A program made the position numbers and the translations under genes. Source: QGNO01 sp964493125 (GTDB lineage Bacteria; Chloroflexota; Dehalococcoidia; Lucifugimonadales; QGNO01). Taken from it: DNA of 56,960 bases. Location of the stretch: the NCBI GenBank assembly GCA_964493125.1, contig CAZBMS010000004.1, positions 1 to 56,960 of the forward strand, given 5' to 3'. Below are positions 18,134 through 25,976 of the stretch, piece after piece. Under the pieces are notes generated by a model. The model searched no databases. It saw only the letters and a list, made by a program, of their open reading frames with translations, and was not told the origin of the DNA. The stretch's first letter is position 1. Each line of letters starts with the position of its first letter.

Positions 18134-18238
18134 TATAATGGTAAAAAACAGCGGAATTAGTAATTTTTAGATTATTTACTAATTTCATCATGTAGATGCC
18201 TCTAATTCCGCCTCCAGTGAAATTGAAGTGAAATTGAA
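18134..18238 (+). promoter_or_regulatory. rsmH leader with two competing hairpins
   Basis: A TATAAT (18134-18139, no clear -35 partner) is followed by a leader with two mutually exclusive stems. GCGGAATTAG (18151-18160) is perfectly complementary to CTAATTCCGC (18202-18211), while AATTAGTAA (18155-18163) is perfectly complementary to TTACTAATT (18176-18184); both use the same left arm. A small CATC/GATG hairpin lies in the large loop. Then GTGAAATTGAA is repeated twice in tandem (18217-18238) up to the ATG, with no purine-rich ribosome site. The layout suggests a conformational switch controlling rsmH-ftsA-ftsZ. Confidence 0.5.
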
Positions 18239-19183
18239 ATGTCAGAACCTGAATACCATAAACCGGCACTGCTGAACGAAGTTATGTCCCTTCTGAGCAT
18301 AAAGCCAGGAGATAACTGCATAGATGCTACTGTCGGCGATGGCGGTCACGCGAAGGCCATACTGGAAGCCAGCGCACCAAATGGACAACTTTTAGGAATC
18401 GATGCGGATCCCGAATCTCTTATTAGGGCAAAAAAACGTTTAACGTCTTATTCCGAAAGAACTCAGTTGGTTAATGACAATTTCTCCAACTTGGAAAAAA
18501 TCTCAGGTACTACTTTCAACAACCCTGTGATGGGCATTCTAATCGACCTTGGTTTGGCATCATGGCATTTCAAATCTGCCAATCGAGGATTCAGCTTTTC
18601 AGACGAATCTAACCTGGACATGCGCCTCAATCCTAATCAAAGCGAGTCAGCATCTTACATAGTAAATAACTACTCACAAAGTGACCTTTCTAATCTTATA
18701 TACAAGTATGGTGAAGAGCCTAAGGCCCGTAGAATAGCCAGTTCTATAGTGGAAAGTAGACCTTTGGAAACCGCATCTCAACTTGCTGATGCCGTACAAA
18801 AAGTCACGCCGAGACGAGGAAGACGGATTCATCCAGCCACTCGCACATTTCAAGCAATAAGAATGGTAGTTAATAGAGAATTGGAAGTTTTGGAGTCAGT
18901 CCTTTTACAAGCTGAAAGAGTCTTAGCGAAAGGCGGGAGATTGGCCATTATTGCCTACCACTCCCTTGAAGATCGAATAGTGAAATCATTCATGAAACGA
19001 GAGGCACGTGGTTGCCTATGCGGACCAGAAATTGCCAATTGTATCTGCGGCCACAATGCCAAATTAGAGCTGCTAACTAAGAAAGTAGTCAAACCAAGCA
19101 GGGATGAAATTTTATCCAACCCAAACTCAAGGAGCGCAAGACTTAGAGTATGTATGACTCTAGGTGCGATTCCGGGAACTTAA
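18239..19183 (+). CDS. rsmH: 16S rRNA (cytosine-1402-N4)-methyltransferase
   Basis: RsmH (MraW), 314 residues, methylates C1402 in the ribosomal P site. SAM-binding DATVGDGGHAKAIL, LGIDADPESL, then GILIDLGLASWHF, RGFSFSDESNLDMRLN, RRIHPATRTFQAIRMVVNRELE and IIAYHSLEDRIVKSFMK. The C-terminus carries the usual CLCGPEIANCICG cysteine pair. In most bacteria it opens the division and cell wall cluster; here the next genes are ftsA and ftsZ, with no mraZ, ftsL, ftsI or mur genes between. Confidence 0.95.
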   Translation: MSEPEYHKPALLNEVMSLLSIKPGDNCIDATVGDGGHAKAILEASAPNGQLLGIDADPESLIRAKKRLTSYSERTQLVNDNFSNLEKISGTTFNNPVMGILIDLGLASWHFKSANRGFSFSDESNLDMRLNPNQSESASYIVNNYSQSDLSNLIYKYGEEPKARRIASSIVESRPLETASQLADAVQKVTPRRGRRIHPATRTFQAIRMVVNRELEVLESVLLQAERVLAKGGRLAIIAYHSLEDRIVKSFMKREARGCLCGPEIANCICGHNAKLELLTKKVVKPSRDEILSNPNSRSARLRVCMTLGAIPGT

Positions 19184-19285
19184 TTTAGCCGGTTGAGGGA
19201 GGCTGCCAAAAAAATCGGCGCCTTCCACGAACTCAATAATAATTTATATTACGTGTGAGGCCAGGCCTTAACAAAAAAATAATAT

Positions 19286-19333
19286 AACCGGTCAAACCCT
19301 CGTCACGGCAGTGACCTCTCTCAACCGGTCAAA
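19286..19333 (+). repeat. Repeat pair upstream of ftsA
   Basis: AACCGGTCAAA occurs at 19286-19296 and again at 19323-19333, with a third partial AACCGG at 19355. Between them a GTCAC-GGCA-GTGAC hairpin (19302-19315) and a wider CCCTCGT (19297-19303) / ACGAGGG (19338-19344) pairing. The rest of 19184-19376 holds no gene. The repeat core AACCGGTC also appears in the TetR operator near 17.39 kb, which may be chance. Confidence 0.4.
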
Positions 19334-19376
19334 TAAAACGAGGGACAGTGACACAACCGGCCCGGAGGGCCCGAAT

Positions 19377-20630
19377 ATGACTAACGGCAACTTATACATG
19401 GCCATAGATGTTGGAACAACAAAGGTCTGTACTCTGATAGCCCAAGTTTCTCCCGAAGGAGAATTGGAGATAGTCGGCACAGGAGTAGAGCCATCACGTG
19501 GCATGAAAAAGGGGCTAGTTGTAGAAATAGATGAAATGAAAGAAGCAGTGGTGGATTCCGTAGCTAAGGCCTCCGTAAGCTTGGAGCGAGAATTACCTGG
19601 TGCGTGTATTGGGGTAACTGGAGCGCACATTATAAGCGTGCATACCAGCGCCACCCTGCCTAACCTAAATGGCGATCCAAACAAAGTAATCACTCGAGCA
19701 GAAATGGACCAAGTTATCAAGCAATCGCATCCGAAAGTTGGATCTGGCCAAGAGCTAATTCACGTTATTCCTCAGAATTACATAGTCGACAACGTAGGTG
19801 GAGTCAGAAACCCCGTCGGATTAAAAGGCCATCAACTCACTGTGGAATCGCACGCAGTGATAGGGGAAGCAACCTCCTTCGACAATGTCGTCCGCTCGGT
19901 AGAAAATTCTAATCTCCAAGTTAAGAGTATGGTACTAGAGCCACTAGCCAGTGCTGAAGCAGTCTTGAGCGCCGAAGAAAAAGAGACAGGCGTAGTATTA
20001 GTAGATATCGGCGGAGGCACAGCCGACTTAGCGATATTTATCGGCGGGGTCATGGTGCACACAGCCGTTATACCAGTTGGAGGATTCCAGTTTACAAACG
20101 ACTTAGTTATATCTTTTGGAATCCCTTACGAAGAAGCAGATAAAGCAAAGGTCACACAAGGTCATGCTATACCAGACGAAGTCGAACCGGATGAAATGGT
20201 AGAAGTTCGGGGATACGACTCAGACCTGCCTCACATGGTTAGAGCTAGAGACATTAGTAGAATCCTAAATGACAGAACAGATGAGCTCTTGCGCCTAATC
20301 CTAATAAAAGTAAAGGAAAGCGGGATGAGAGTCATCCCACCAGCTGGAGTGGTGTTCACTGGCGGAGGAGCAAACTTGCGAGGATTAGAAGAACTTGCGA
20401 GAGATATGTTCCCAGGACCAGTAAGAATAGCACAGCCAAAAGATATTTTGGGACTTCCTGAAGAACTGAAAAGTCCTACATATTCAACAAGTATAGGAAT
20501 CCTATTGTGGGGAATCCATCACCCCACAGAACAGATAGCCTACCGAGGCACGAATAGCAACGGTAGTAATAGCAAAGGTCGGCGCTGGCTGCACTGGCTA
20601 GCACAATTCATAGGCGCCGGCAGGAATTAA
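19377..20630 (+). CDS. ftsA: Cell division protein FtsA
   Basis: Actin-fold ATPase that tethers FtsZ to the membrane. 417 residues from ATG 19377, which has GGAGGG seven bases upstream; an in-frame GTG at 19311 would extend over the upstream repeats. Actin motifs AIDVGTTKVCTLIA (phosphate 1), VVLVDIGGGTADLAIF (phosphate 2) and PPAGVVFTGGGANLRGLEEL (adenosine). The C-terminal RRWLHWLAQFIGAG is an amphipathic, membrane-targeting-like helix. Followed after 16 bases by ftsZ. Confidence 0.93.
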   Translation: MTNGNLYMAIDVGTTKVCTLIAQVSPEGELEIVGTGVEPSRGMKKGLVVEIDEMKEAVVDSVAKASVSLERELPGACIGVTGAHIISVHTSATLPNLNGDPNKVITRAEMDQVIKQSHPKVGSGQELIHVIPQNYIVDNVGGVRNPVGLKGHQLTVESHAVIGEATSFDNVVRSVENSNLQVKSMVLEPLASAEAVLSAEEKETGVVLVDIGGGTADLAIFIGGVMVHTAVIPVGGFQFTNDLVISFGIPYEEADKAKVTQGHAIPDEVEPDEMVEVRGYDSDLPHMVRARDISRILNDRTDELLRLILIKVKESGMRVIPPAGVVFTGGGANLRGLEELARDMFPGPVRIAQPKDILGLPEELKSPTYSTSIGILLWGIHHPTEQIAYRGTNSNGSNSKGRRWLHWLAQFIGAGRN

Positions 20631-20646
20631 ACCCGAGGAGGGAGTT

Positions 20647-21753
20647 ATGTCATCTGAAGCTCTTATAGATCATTCTTCTGAGAGAATTGGTCAAGCAATT
20701 GTAAAGGTCGTAGGCATAGGAGGTGGCGGGTGCAATGCCGTAACCCGAATGTACCACGAGCGTATTCTAGGAGTGGAATACATGGCCGTGAATACAGACG
20801 CTCAACACCTTATGCAATTGGATGTGCCTACCAAAATTCGCGTAGGTGACAAACTAACCAGAGGCCTCGGTGTAGGCGGCAATCCTGATATTGGGAGAGA
20901 TTCCGCTGAAGAGAGCCGTGATGAGCTATATGAAGCGACTCGTGGCTCCGATATGGTATTCGTAGCCGCCGGCATGGGCGGTGGTACAGGCACAGGAGCC
21001 TGCCCAGTTGTTGCAGAAATAGCTAAGGAAAGCGGTGCTCTTACAATAGCCGTAGTAACCAAACCTTTTAGCTTCGAAGGGCACCGCAGGAAGAAACAAG
21101 CAGAAGATGGCATAAGCTTACTCAGAGACAGAGTTGACTCACTTATTGTAATTCCTAACGACCGCCTTTTGGATATGTGCGAAGAGAATGTAACAACAGA
21201 GCAAGCATTTAGACTAGCGGATGACGTTCTCAGGCAAGCAGTCCAGGCTATTGCGGAGCTGGTGACAATATCTGGGACCATAAATCTGGATTTCGCAGAT
21301 GTTAAATCGATAATGAGCGGAGCTGGTCCGGCTTGGATGGCCATTGGATCTGCTAGCGGAGAAAATCGGGCAGTGGAAGCAGCTCGCAACGCGATAAACA
21401 GCCCACTACTAGATGTGTCCATAGAAGGCGCCAAAGGCGTATTACTAAACGTAGCTGGCGGAGCCGACCTTACAATGCATGAAGTTCATAAAGCAGCAGC
21501 AGAGATCGAAGAAATGGTAGACCCTAACGTCAACCTTATATTCGGCATGGTGCAAGACTTAAAGCTAGAGGATGAAGTTAGGGTCACGATAATAGCCACA
21601 GGGTTTCCTGGGGTAGATGCTTTCATCCCTGAGGAAGAATTGCTTTTTGAGCAGCTTGCCCTTTCTACAGTCAATGGGGACGATGACCTGGACGTGCCAC
21701 CCTTTCTTCGAAGGCACCCAACATTGCGTCGAAGAGGAAGACAAGGATTATGA
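20647..21753 (+). CDS. ftsZ: Cell division protein FtsZ
   Basis: Tubulin-like GTPase forming the division ring, 368 residues. GIGGGGCNAVTRM near the N-terminus, the tubulin signature GGGTGTG (111-117), NDRLL and the T7-loop region LDFADVKSIM. The tail ends DLDVPPFLRRHPTLRRRG, the conserved C-terminal peptide that binds FtsA. GGAGGGAG precedes the ATG. Linker between core and tail is unusually short. Confidence 0.97.
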   Translation: MSSEALIDHSSERIGQAIVKVVGIGGGGCNAVTRMYHERILGVEYMAVNTDAQHLMQLDVPTKIRVGDKLTRGLGVGGNPDIGRDSAEESRDELYEATRGSDMVFVAAGMGGGTGTGACPVVAEIAKESGALTIAVVTKPFSFEGHRRKKQAEDGISLLRDRVDSLIVIPNDRLLDMCEENVTTEQAFRLADDVLRQAVQAIAELVTISGTINLDFADVKSIMSGAGPAWMAIGSASGENRAVEAARNAINSPLLDVSIEGAKGVLLNVAGGADLTMHEVHKAAAEIEEMVDPNVNLIFGMVQDLKLEDEVRVTIIATGFPGVDAFIPEEELLFEQLALSTVNGDDDLDVPPFLRRHPTLRRRGRQGL

Positions 21754-21866
21754 GTTGAATTAATCAAGCCTTCTCCGGTCGCCCATAACATTATCAATAT
21801 TTTTCAGGGGACATCATTGGCGAACCGGAGTTATAAAGGTAGTCTCGGACTCCCTCCCCCGAGACA

Positions 21867-21918
21867 GCCATAAAGAAAGCCCGGTGCTTAATATTAAACA
21901 CCGGGCTTTCTTTATGGC
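21867..21918. terminator. Perfect 20-bp hairpin terminator after ftsZ
   Basis: GCCATAAAGAAAGCCCGGTG (21867-21886) and its exact reverse complement (21899-21918) flank a 12-base, itself palindromic TTAATATTAA loop. The inner AAAGCCCGGTG...CACCGGGCTTTCTTT is a classic Rho-independent terminator and works on both strands. It closes the rsmH-ftsA-ftsZ unit. Confidence 0.85.
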
Positions 21919-21971
21919 TAAAATAGCAAATTATCAACCGATTCACCGACGGCATTTCTAGGTCAAAATGC

Positions 21972-22030
21972 TTGACATACCTTGCCTCAAGGTGTTTATA
22001 TAGTAGCGCACTAATCACAATGTATTGTGG
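21972..22030 (+). promoter_or_regulatory. nrdR promoter and NrdR box
   Basis: TTGACA (21972-21977) and TTATAT (about 21996-22001) form a likely promoter. Between them ACCTTG-CCT-CAAGGT (21979-21993) is a perfect 6-bp inverted repeat, a possible second operator. Just downstream TCACAATGTATTGTGG (22015-22030) matches the NrdR box consensus ACACWATATATWGTGT at 13 of 16 positions, implying autoregulation. The usual second, helically phased box is not clear (a weak match at 21991-22006 only). Confidence 0.65.
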
Positions 22031-22095
22031 TCTGCTCGCAGTAGTACGCTACTAGTTGTATAAAATGGAATTAATGCTGGAGCTAACTCACACAA

Positions 22096-22677
22096 ATGGT
22101 ATGTCCATATTGCGGTCATGACGATTCTCATGTAATTGATTCGCGAGATGCTGGCGATGGAATACGCAGAAGAAGAGAGTGCCTCCAATGCGGCCTACGT
22201 TATACAACGTATGAACGAGTACAAACTACCGCACTTTCTGTTCTTAAGCGAGATGGGCGCAGAGAAGACTACAACCACGAAAAATTACATAACAGCATAG
22301 TGGTTGCTTGCGCTAAGAGGCCCCTAGCTATCGGAGCGATCGAGAGAATCGAGGCAGACATAGAAGACCAGCTTCAAAGCCTCGGAAGAGCCGACATAAG
22401 AAGTTCCGCGATAGGAGAAATGGTGATGGAGAGGTTGCGTTCTTTAGACCGTATAGCTTACATACGCTTTGCGAGCGTCTATCGTGACTTTGATGACTTA
22501 GAAACCTTCAGGAGTGAAGTAGATGCGATGCTATCAACGCGCCAACCCGACTCCCCTCCAGAAAACCAGGGTACTTTATTCCCTCTGGATGAAAATGATC
22601 GGCGGAAGAGGGGTAGAGGCAGACCTCTAAAACGCCAAGAAAATTTGAGAAAAAATTTAAAATCCAATGGCAAATAA
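22096..22677 (+). CDS. nrdR: Transcriptional repressor NrdR with AT-hook-like tail
   Basis: ATP/dATP-sensing repressor of ribonucleotide reductase genes. Zinc ribbon C3-C6...C29-C32 (MVCPYCGHDDSHV, RRRRECLQCGLRY) and an ATP-cone domain from about 47 to 137 (LKRDGRREDYNHEKL, IRFASVYRDFDD). The protein is 193 residues, some 40 longer than typical NrdR: the extra tail is polar and basic, with KRGRGRPLKR at 171-180, an AT-hook-like minor-groove motif. It sits upstream of nrdJ, its expected target, behind its own NrdR box. Confidence 0.95.
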   Translation: MVCPYCGHDDSHVIDSRDAGDGIRRRRECLQCGLRYTTYERVQTTALSVLKRDGRREDYNHEKLHNSIVVACAKRPLAIGAIERIEADIEDQLQSLGRADIRSSAIGEMVMERLRSLDRIAYIRFASVYRDFDDLETFRSEVDAMLSTRQPDSPPENQGTLFPLDENDRRKRGRGRPLKRQENLRKNLKSNGK

Positions 22678-22939
22678 AGCGAACGGACAGCATAGAAAAC
22701 TACAAGCTCGAAAATTGACAAAAAAATGAACATTTTATTACTGGCATTAGATAGCAACAAAGCATTAGTATCCATTGGAACCACACCCAAATCAGTTTGC
22801 TTTAGGGTGATTCCTAAGAAGTTTTGCCCTAAAAGGTAAACGGAGCCCTCATGTGTAATTATCCACATTCATTGCGTCTGAAATTGGATTCTTACGAAAG
22901 GGACATTTAACCGGTATCAGATAGAAGGAGTTGACAAGG

Positions 22940-25234
22940 ATGAACAAAAGTAGGATTGAGCCACAACTGACAGAGAATGCTAAGACGATTCTTCAGACTC
23001 GTTACCTTATTGGCTCAGAAACCGCCCAAGATCTCTTCCTTAGAGTTGCAAATGCTGTGGCCAAACCAGAGGATGCAAAAACACGGGAGTCATGGGCAAA
23101 CACTTTCTACGATTTAATGGCGACGACTAAGTTTCTACCAAACTCTCCTACCCTATTTAACGCCGGAACCGGACAGGGAACTCTCTCAGCATGTTTCGTT
23201 CTTCCTATAGAGGACACCATGGAAAGCATAATGGAGACGGCTCGTTCATCAGCTATGATCCAAAAATACGGTGGTGGGCTCGGATATTCTTTCAGCAACC
23301 TACGCCCACGTGGCAGCGGTATAAAGACTACACAAGGGAAAGCTTGCGGCCCTATCTCCGTTCTAGAGATGCTCAGCTCCCTTTCTGACATGATAACGCA
23401 GGGTGGGAAACGTCACGGGGCAAACATGGGAATTCTGGATGTATCTCATCCAGAAATATTAAATTTCATTCACATGAAAGACGACGATGTTACAGCTCAA
23501 AATTTCAACATATCAATAGCAGTTACTGATGCCTTCATGAAGGCTGTTGAGAATAATGAAAATTGGGATTTGATAGTCCCTCCAAATAGTGGCTCTAAAA
23601 GTGCTGGTGAGGTAGTTGATACTCTCCCAGCGAGGGAAATTTGGAATAAAATTATAGAGTCTGCATGGAAAACTGGTGACCCAGGCCTGTACTTCATAGA
23701 TGAAGCTAATCGGCACAATCCAACCCCACACTTAGGTAGGCTTGAAAGCACCAATCCTTGCGGTGAAGTTCCTCTACTGGCTAACGAAGCGTGTAATCTC
23801 GGGTCTATCGATCTCGGAAAGTTTGTTACCCAGGATGCCGGTTCACCAACTTTCGATTTTGAATCATTGAAAGATGTCAGTAGGATCGCCGCCAGATTTC
23901 TGGACAATGTAGTTTCCGTAAATGACTTTCCTACTACGGCAGTAAAAAAAGCTGTAGACACTACTAGAAAAACTGGGCTAGGCGTAATGGGTTGGCACGA
24001 CGCTCTTATCAAGATGGGTATACCTTACGAATCGGGAGAAGCCCTAGAACTAGGAAGCAAGGTAATGGCGGCGATCAACGAAACCTGCAGAGAAGTGTCC
24101 ATAGAACTGGCAAAGGAACGCGGCCCTTACCCAGGCTGGATCCCTCAAGCACCTGGCGAGGAGCCGATAAGAAACGCGACTAGGACTTGCATAGCTCCTA
24201 CAGGAACAATAAGCGCCATAGCTGGTGCATCAAGTGGGATTGAGCCAATTTTCGCCTTAGCTTTCGTCAAAAACGTCCTAGACGGTAAACAACTGAGAGA
24301 AGGGAATGAACATTTTATCAAAATGGCTCATGAAAGAGGATTCTACTCGGAGCAATTGATGGACGAGGTAGCTAAAACAGGATCATGCCAACAGTTAGCC
24401 GAAGTACCTAATGATGTCAAGGATTTATTTAAAGTTGCCAATGAAATCGCTATCGAAGCTCACATAAGAATGCAGGCAGTATTTCAAGCAGAGACTGACC
24501 TAGCAGTAAGTAAAACCATAAATATGGCCAACTCCGCCACCACCGAGGATATAGAGGGCGCTTACTGGCTTGCATACAGAAATAACTGTAAAGGCATAAC
24601 TATATATAGAGACGGATCGAAATCAATGCAAGTTCTAGAAGTAAACAGTGCGAAGGAAGAATCCGCTGAACCGGAACTTTTGAGCCTATCTGGCTTGAGA
24701 TTCAAAAGACTACGGCCCCTTCAAATGCAAGGTGTCACTGAGCGTGTTAGGACAGGACATGGCAACACCTACGTGACGATCAACTACGATCAGGAAAAGC
24801 AACCCTTCGAGGTATTCACCACACTCGGAAAAGCAGGTAGTTGCGATTCGGCAAATCTTGAGGCAATAACAAGACTAGTTTCTTTGGCTTTAAGATCAGG
24901 TGTTTTAGCTGAAGACATAGTTGATCAACTGCAAGGGATCACTTGTCATCCGGTTTGGGATCAAGGAGTTATGGTTAGGTCTGGCCCTGACGCTCTAGCA
25001 CAGGTTTTAAGAAAACATACGCTACAAGAGTCTGACGAACCCATTGAACCATACGGGGCACAATTAGGGCTCGAAATTTCTAATACTGTCGCCTCTAATA
25101 CAGAAATGACGAAAGAAGTTAAACAACCAGTATCTGCATTAGGATTCAGCTGCCCGGAATGTAGCGGCCCAGTAGCTTTTCAGGAGGGTTGTGTAATATG
25201 TCAAGCCTGTGCTTGGAACCAATGCGGAGGATAG
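22940..25234 (+). CDS. nrdJ: Vitamin B12-dependent ribonucleotide reductase (class II)
   Basis: Adenosylcobalamin-dependent reductase making dNTP precursors without oxygen dependence. 764 residues from ATG 22940 (GGAG eight bases upstream; the TTG at 22931 touches the ribosome site). Active-site Cys in LSACFV (about 85), NPCGEVPLLANEACNLGSIDLG (catalytic Cys and Glu, about 272-276), RTCIAPTGTISAIAGASSGIEP, and a C-terminal zinc-ribbon-like SCPECSGPVAFQEGC...WNQCGG with the re-reducing cysteines. No nrdA/B/D in the window. The 262 bases between nrdR and this gene show only a TTTAGGG/CCCTAAA pairing and no cobalamin-box motif. Confidence 0.95.
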   Translation: MNKSRIEPQLTENAKTILQTRYLIGSETAQDLFLRVANAVAKPEDAKTRESWANTFYDLMATTKFLPNSPTLFNAGTGQGTLSACFVLPIEDTMESIMETARSSAMIQKYGGGLGYSFSNLRPRGSGIKTTQGKACGPISVLEMLSSLSDMITQGGKRHGANMGILDVSHPEILNFIHMKDDDVTAQNFNISIAVTDAFMKAVENNENWDLIVPPNSGSKSAGEVVDTLPAREIWNKIIESAWKTGDPGLYFIDEANRHNPTPHLGRLESTNPCGEVPLLANEACNLGSIDLGKFVTQDAGSPTFDFESLKDVSRIAARFLDNVVSVNDFPTTAVKKAVDTTRKTGLGVMGWHDALIKMGIPYESGEALELGSKVMAAINETCREVSIELAKERGPYPGWIPQAPGEEPIRNATRTCIAPTGTISAIAGASSGIEPIFALAFVKNVLDGKQLREGNEHFIKMAHERGFYSEQLMDEVAKTGSCQQLAEVPNDVKDLFKVANEIAIEAHIRMQAVFQAETDLAVSKTINMANSATTEDIEGAYWLAYRNNCKGITIYRDGSKSMQVLEVNSAKEESAEPELLSLSGLRFKRLRPLQMQGVTERVRTGHGNTYVTINYDQEKQPFEVFTTLGKAGSCDSANLEAITRLVSLALRSGVLAEDIVDQLQGITCHPVWDQGVMVRSGPDALAQVLRKHTLQESDEPIEPYGAQLGLEISNTVASNTEMTKEVKQPVSALGFSCPECSGPVAFQEGCVICQACAWNQCGG

Positions 25235-25306
25235 ACAATATAACTAACTAGTTACTATATTTCGAGAAAAGTCAGTCTAGAATGCTTGACCGGGAGGGAC
25301 CCAGTT

Positions 25307-25753
25307 ATGCGAGAGGAATATCGAAGGATTCGTTGGATAATTGATGAGGGATTACCTCAGATAGAATCGATTCGTCCGGACGTTACGCCTCTATCAACTT
25401 ATACACTTGACTTGATTACCGAAGCATTACAACAGAAACGATGGATATTGACTTCGAACCGTCTTTTTCTGACAGATAGTGATGTTCCCTCTAATTGCCC
25501 TCCAATTGTCATTGTTGACAGTGCCTCTTGCTCAGTAGAAGGCTTACTCAGAAACCTACTACATCTAGAGTTCCATCTACTAAAAAATGAGGCGGATTTC
25601 TCTCAACTAGTTAACTCAACAGAAAGATTTTTTATAGAAATGGACAAATCAACTTTTAAAATCAACTCGAAAGGGGGCTTTGAAGAATTAGAGAGTTGGA
25701 AGGTGCCTAGTTTAGCGATACCTCAAGGTGCCGCTCAGGGTGCCCCGGCCTAA
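25307..25753 (+). CDS. Hypothetical protein downstream of nrdJ
   Basis: 148 residues from ATG 25307 (GGAGG nine bases upstream; a TTG at 25286 is less likely). I recognise no family. It is soluble-looking, with REEYRRIRWIIDEGLPQIESIRPDVTPLS at the start, a helix-rich middle (LLRNLLHLEFHLL) and an odd low-complexity end, IPQGAAQGAPA. The end is odd because its codons form the left arm of a GC-rich hairpin whose loop is the stop codon. It follows nrdJ by 72 bases on the same strand. Confidence 0.65.
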   Translation: MREEYRRIRWIIDEGLPQIESIRPDVTPLSTYTLDLITEALQQKRWILTSNRLFLTDSDVPSNCPPIVIVDSASCSVEGLLRNLLHLEFHLLKNEADFSQLVNSTERFFIEMDKSTFKINSKGGFEELESWKVPSLAIPQGAAQGAPA

Positions 25754-25766
25754 TGGCCGAGGCACC
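25739..25766. repeat. GC-rich hairpin with stop codon in its loop
   Basis: GGTGCCCCGGCC (25739-25750) pairs with GGCCGAGGCACC (25755-25766) at 11 of 12 positions around the four-base loop TAAT, whose first three bases are the stop codon of the upstream gene. No U-run follows. A related sequence, GCCTAATTGCCGGGGCATCC, occurs at 25807-25826 and looks like a diverged copy of GCCTAATGGCCGAGGCACC. Confidence 0.6.
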
Positions 25767-25840
25767 TGCTTAGGATAGCCCTGGCGTGTTTATTATATTT
25801 TATTTCGCCTAATTGCCGGGGCATCCTTGCACCTTACTTA

Positions 25841-25976
25841 GTGTCCCCCGGGTTACCGGGGGCCGGTCGACATTCCTTATCAAGGGGTTCGATCGATCCT
25901 CAACAGAGGTCTCCCTTAGCCATCAAGGGATTCCTCGGTACTCCAGCGGCCCGTCGCCTCCTGCGGGCCGCTTTTT
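25841..25976 (+). ncRNA. Candidate structured RNA ending in a terminator
   Basis: This stretch is far richer in GC than its surroundings and carries consecutive hairpins: CCCCCGG-GTTA-CCGGGGG (25845-25862), CCTT-ATC-AAGG (25875-25885), TCCCTT/AAGGGA with a seven-base loop (25912-25930), then a Rho-independent terminator. ATCAAGGGGTTC and ATCAAGGGATTC repeat within it. It does not match tRNA, tmRNA, SRP, RNase P or T-box signatures that I can recognise. It may be a small RNA, or a leader terminated before pdxA; the evidence is structural only. Confidence 0.35.
25945..25976 (+). terminator. Rho-independent terminator
   Basis: AGCGGCCCG (25945-25953) and CGGGCCGCT (25964-25972) form a perfect 9-bp GC-rich stem with a ten-base loop, directly followed by TTTTT. 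Orientation ends transcripts coming from the nrdJ side, so pdxA needs its own promoter. Confidence 0.88.

Larger units (their letters stand above)
21754..22095. other. Gene-free ftsZ-nrdR interval
   Basis: No coding region is convincing in these 342 bases. They hold a 7-bp hairpin GTCTCGG/CCGAGAC (21842-21865), the long terminator at 21867-21918, and the nrdR promoter with its NrdR box (21972-22030), each listed separately. The first quarter shows nothing recognisable. Confidence 0.7.

Noticed and set aside
18121..18139. TTGACA ... TATAAT as an rsmH promoter pair
   Set aside because: TTGACA (18119-18124) and TATAAT (18134-18139) are only nine bases apart, too close to be used together; only the -10 was kept.
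21794..22018. 74-codon minus-strand frame after ftsZ
   Set aside because: It reads through the perfect 20-bp terminator and the nrdR promoter, and shows no protein-like features.
22726..22839. 37-codon ORF between nrdR and nrdJ (MNILLLALDSNKAL...)
   Set aside because: No ribosome site, no recognised family, and its length is expected by chance in AT-rich DNA.
22851..22868. ATGTG...CACAT repeat upstream of nrdJ, considered as NrdR box
   Set aside because: Arms have the opposite polarity to the NrdR consensus and the spacer differs.
22678..22939. Cobalamin riboswitch before the B12-dependent reductase
   Set aside because: No B12-box-like motif or multi-stem architecture is visible; only a 7-bp pairing is present.
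25880..25905. TTCGATC sequence resembling a tRNA T-loop
   Set aside because: No acceptor, D or anticodon stems can be drawn around it.
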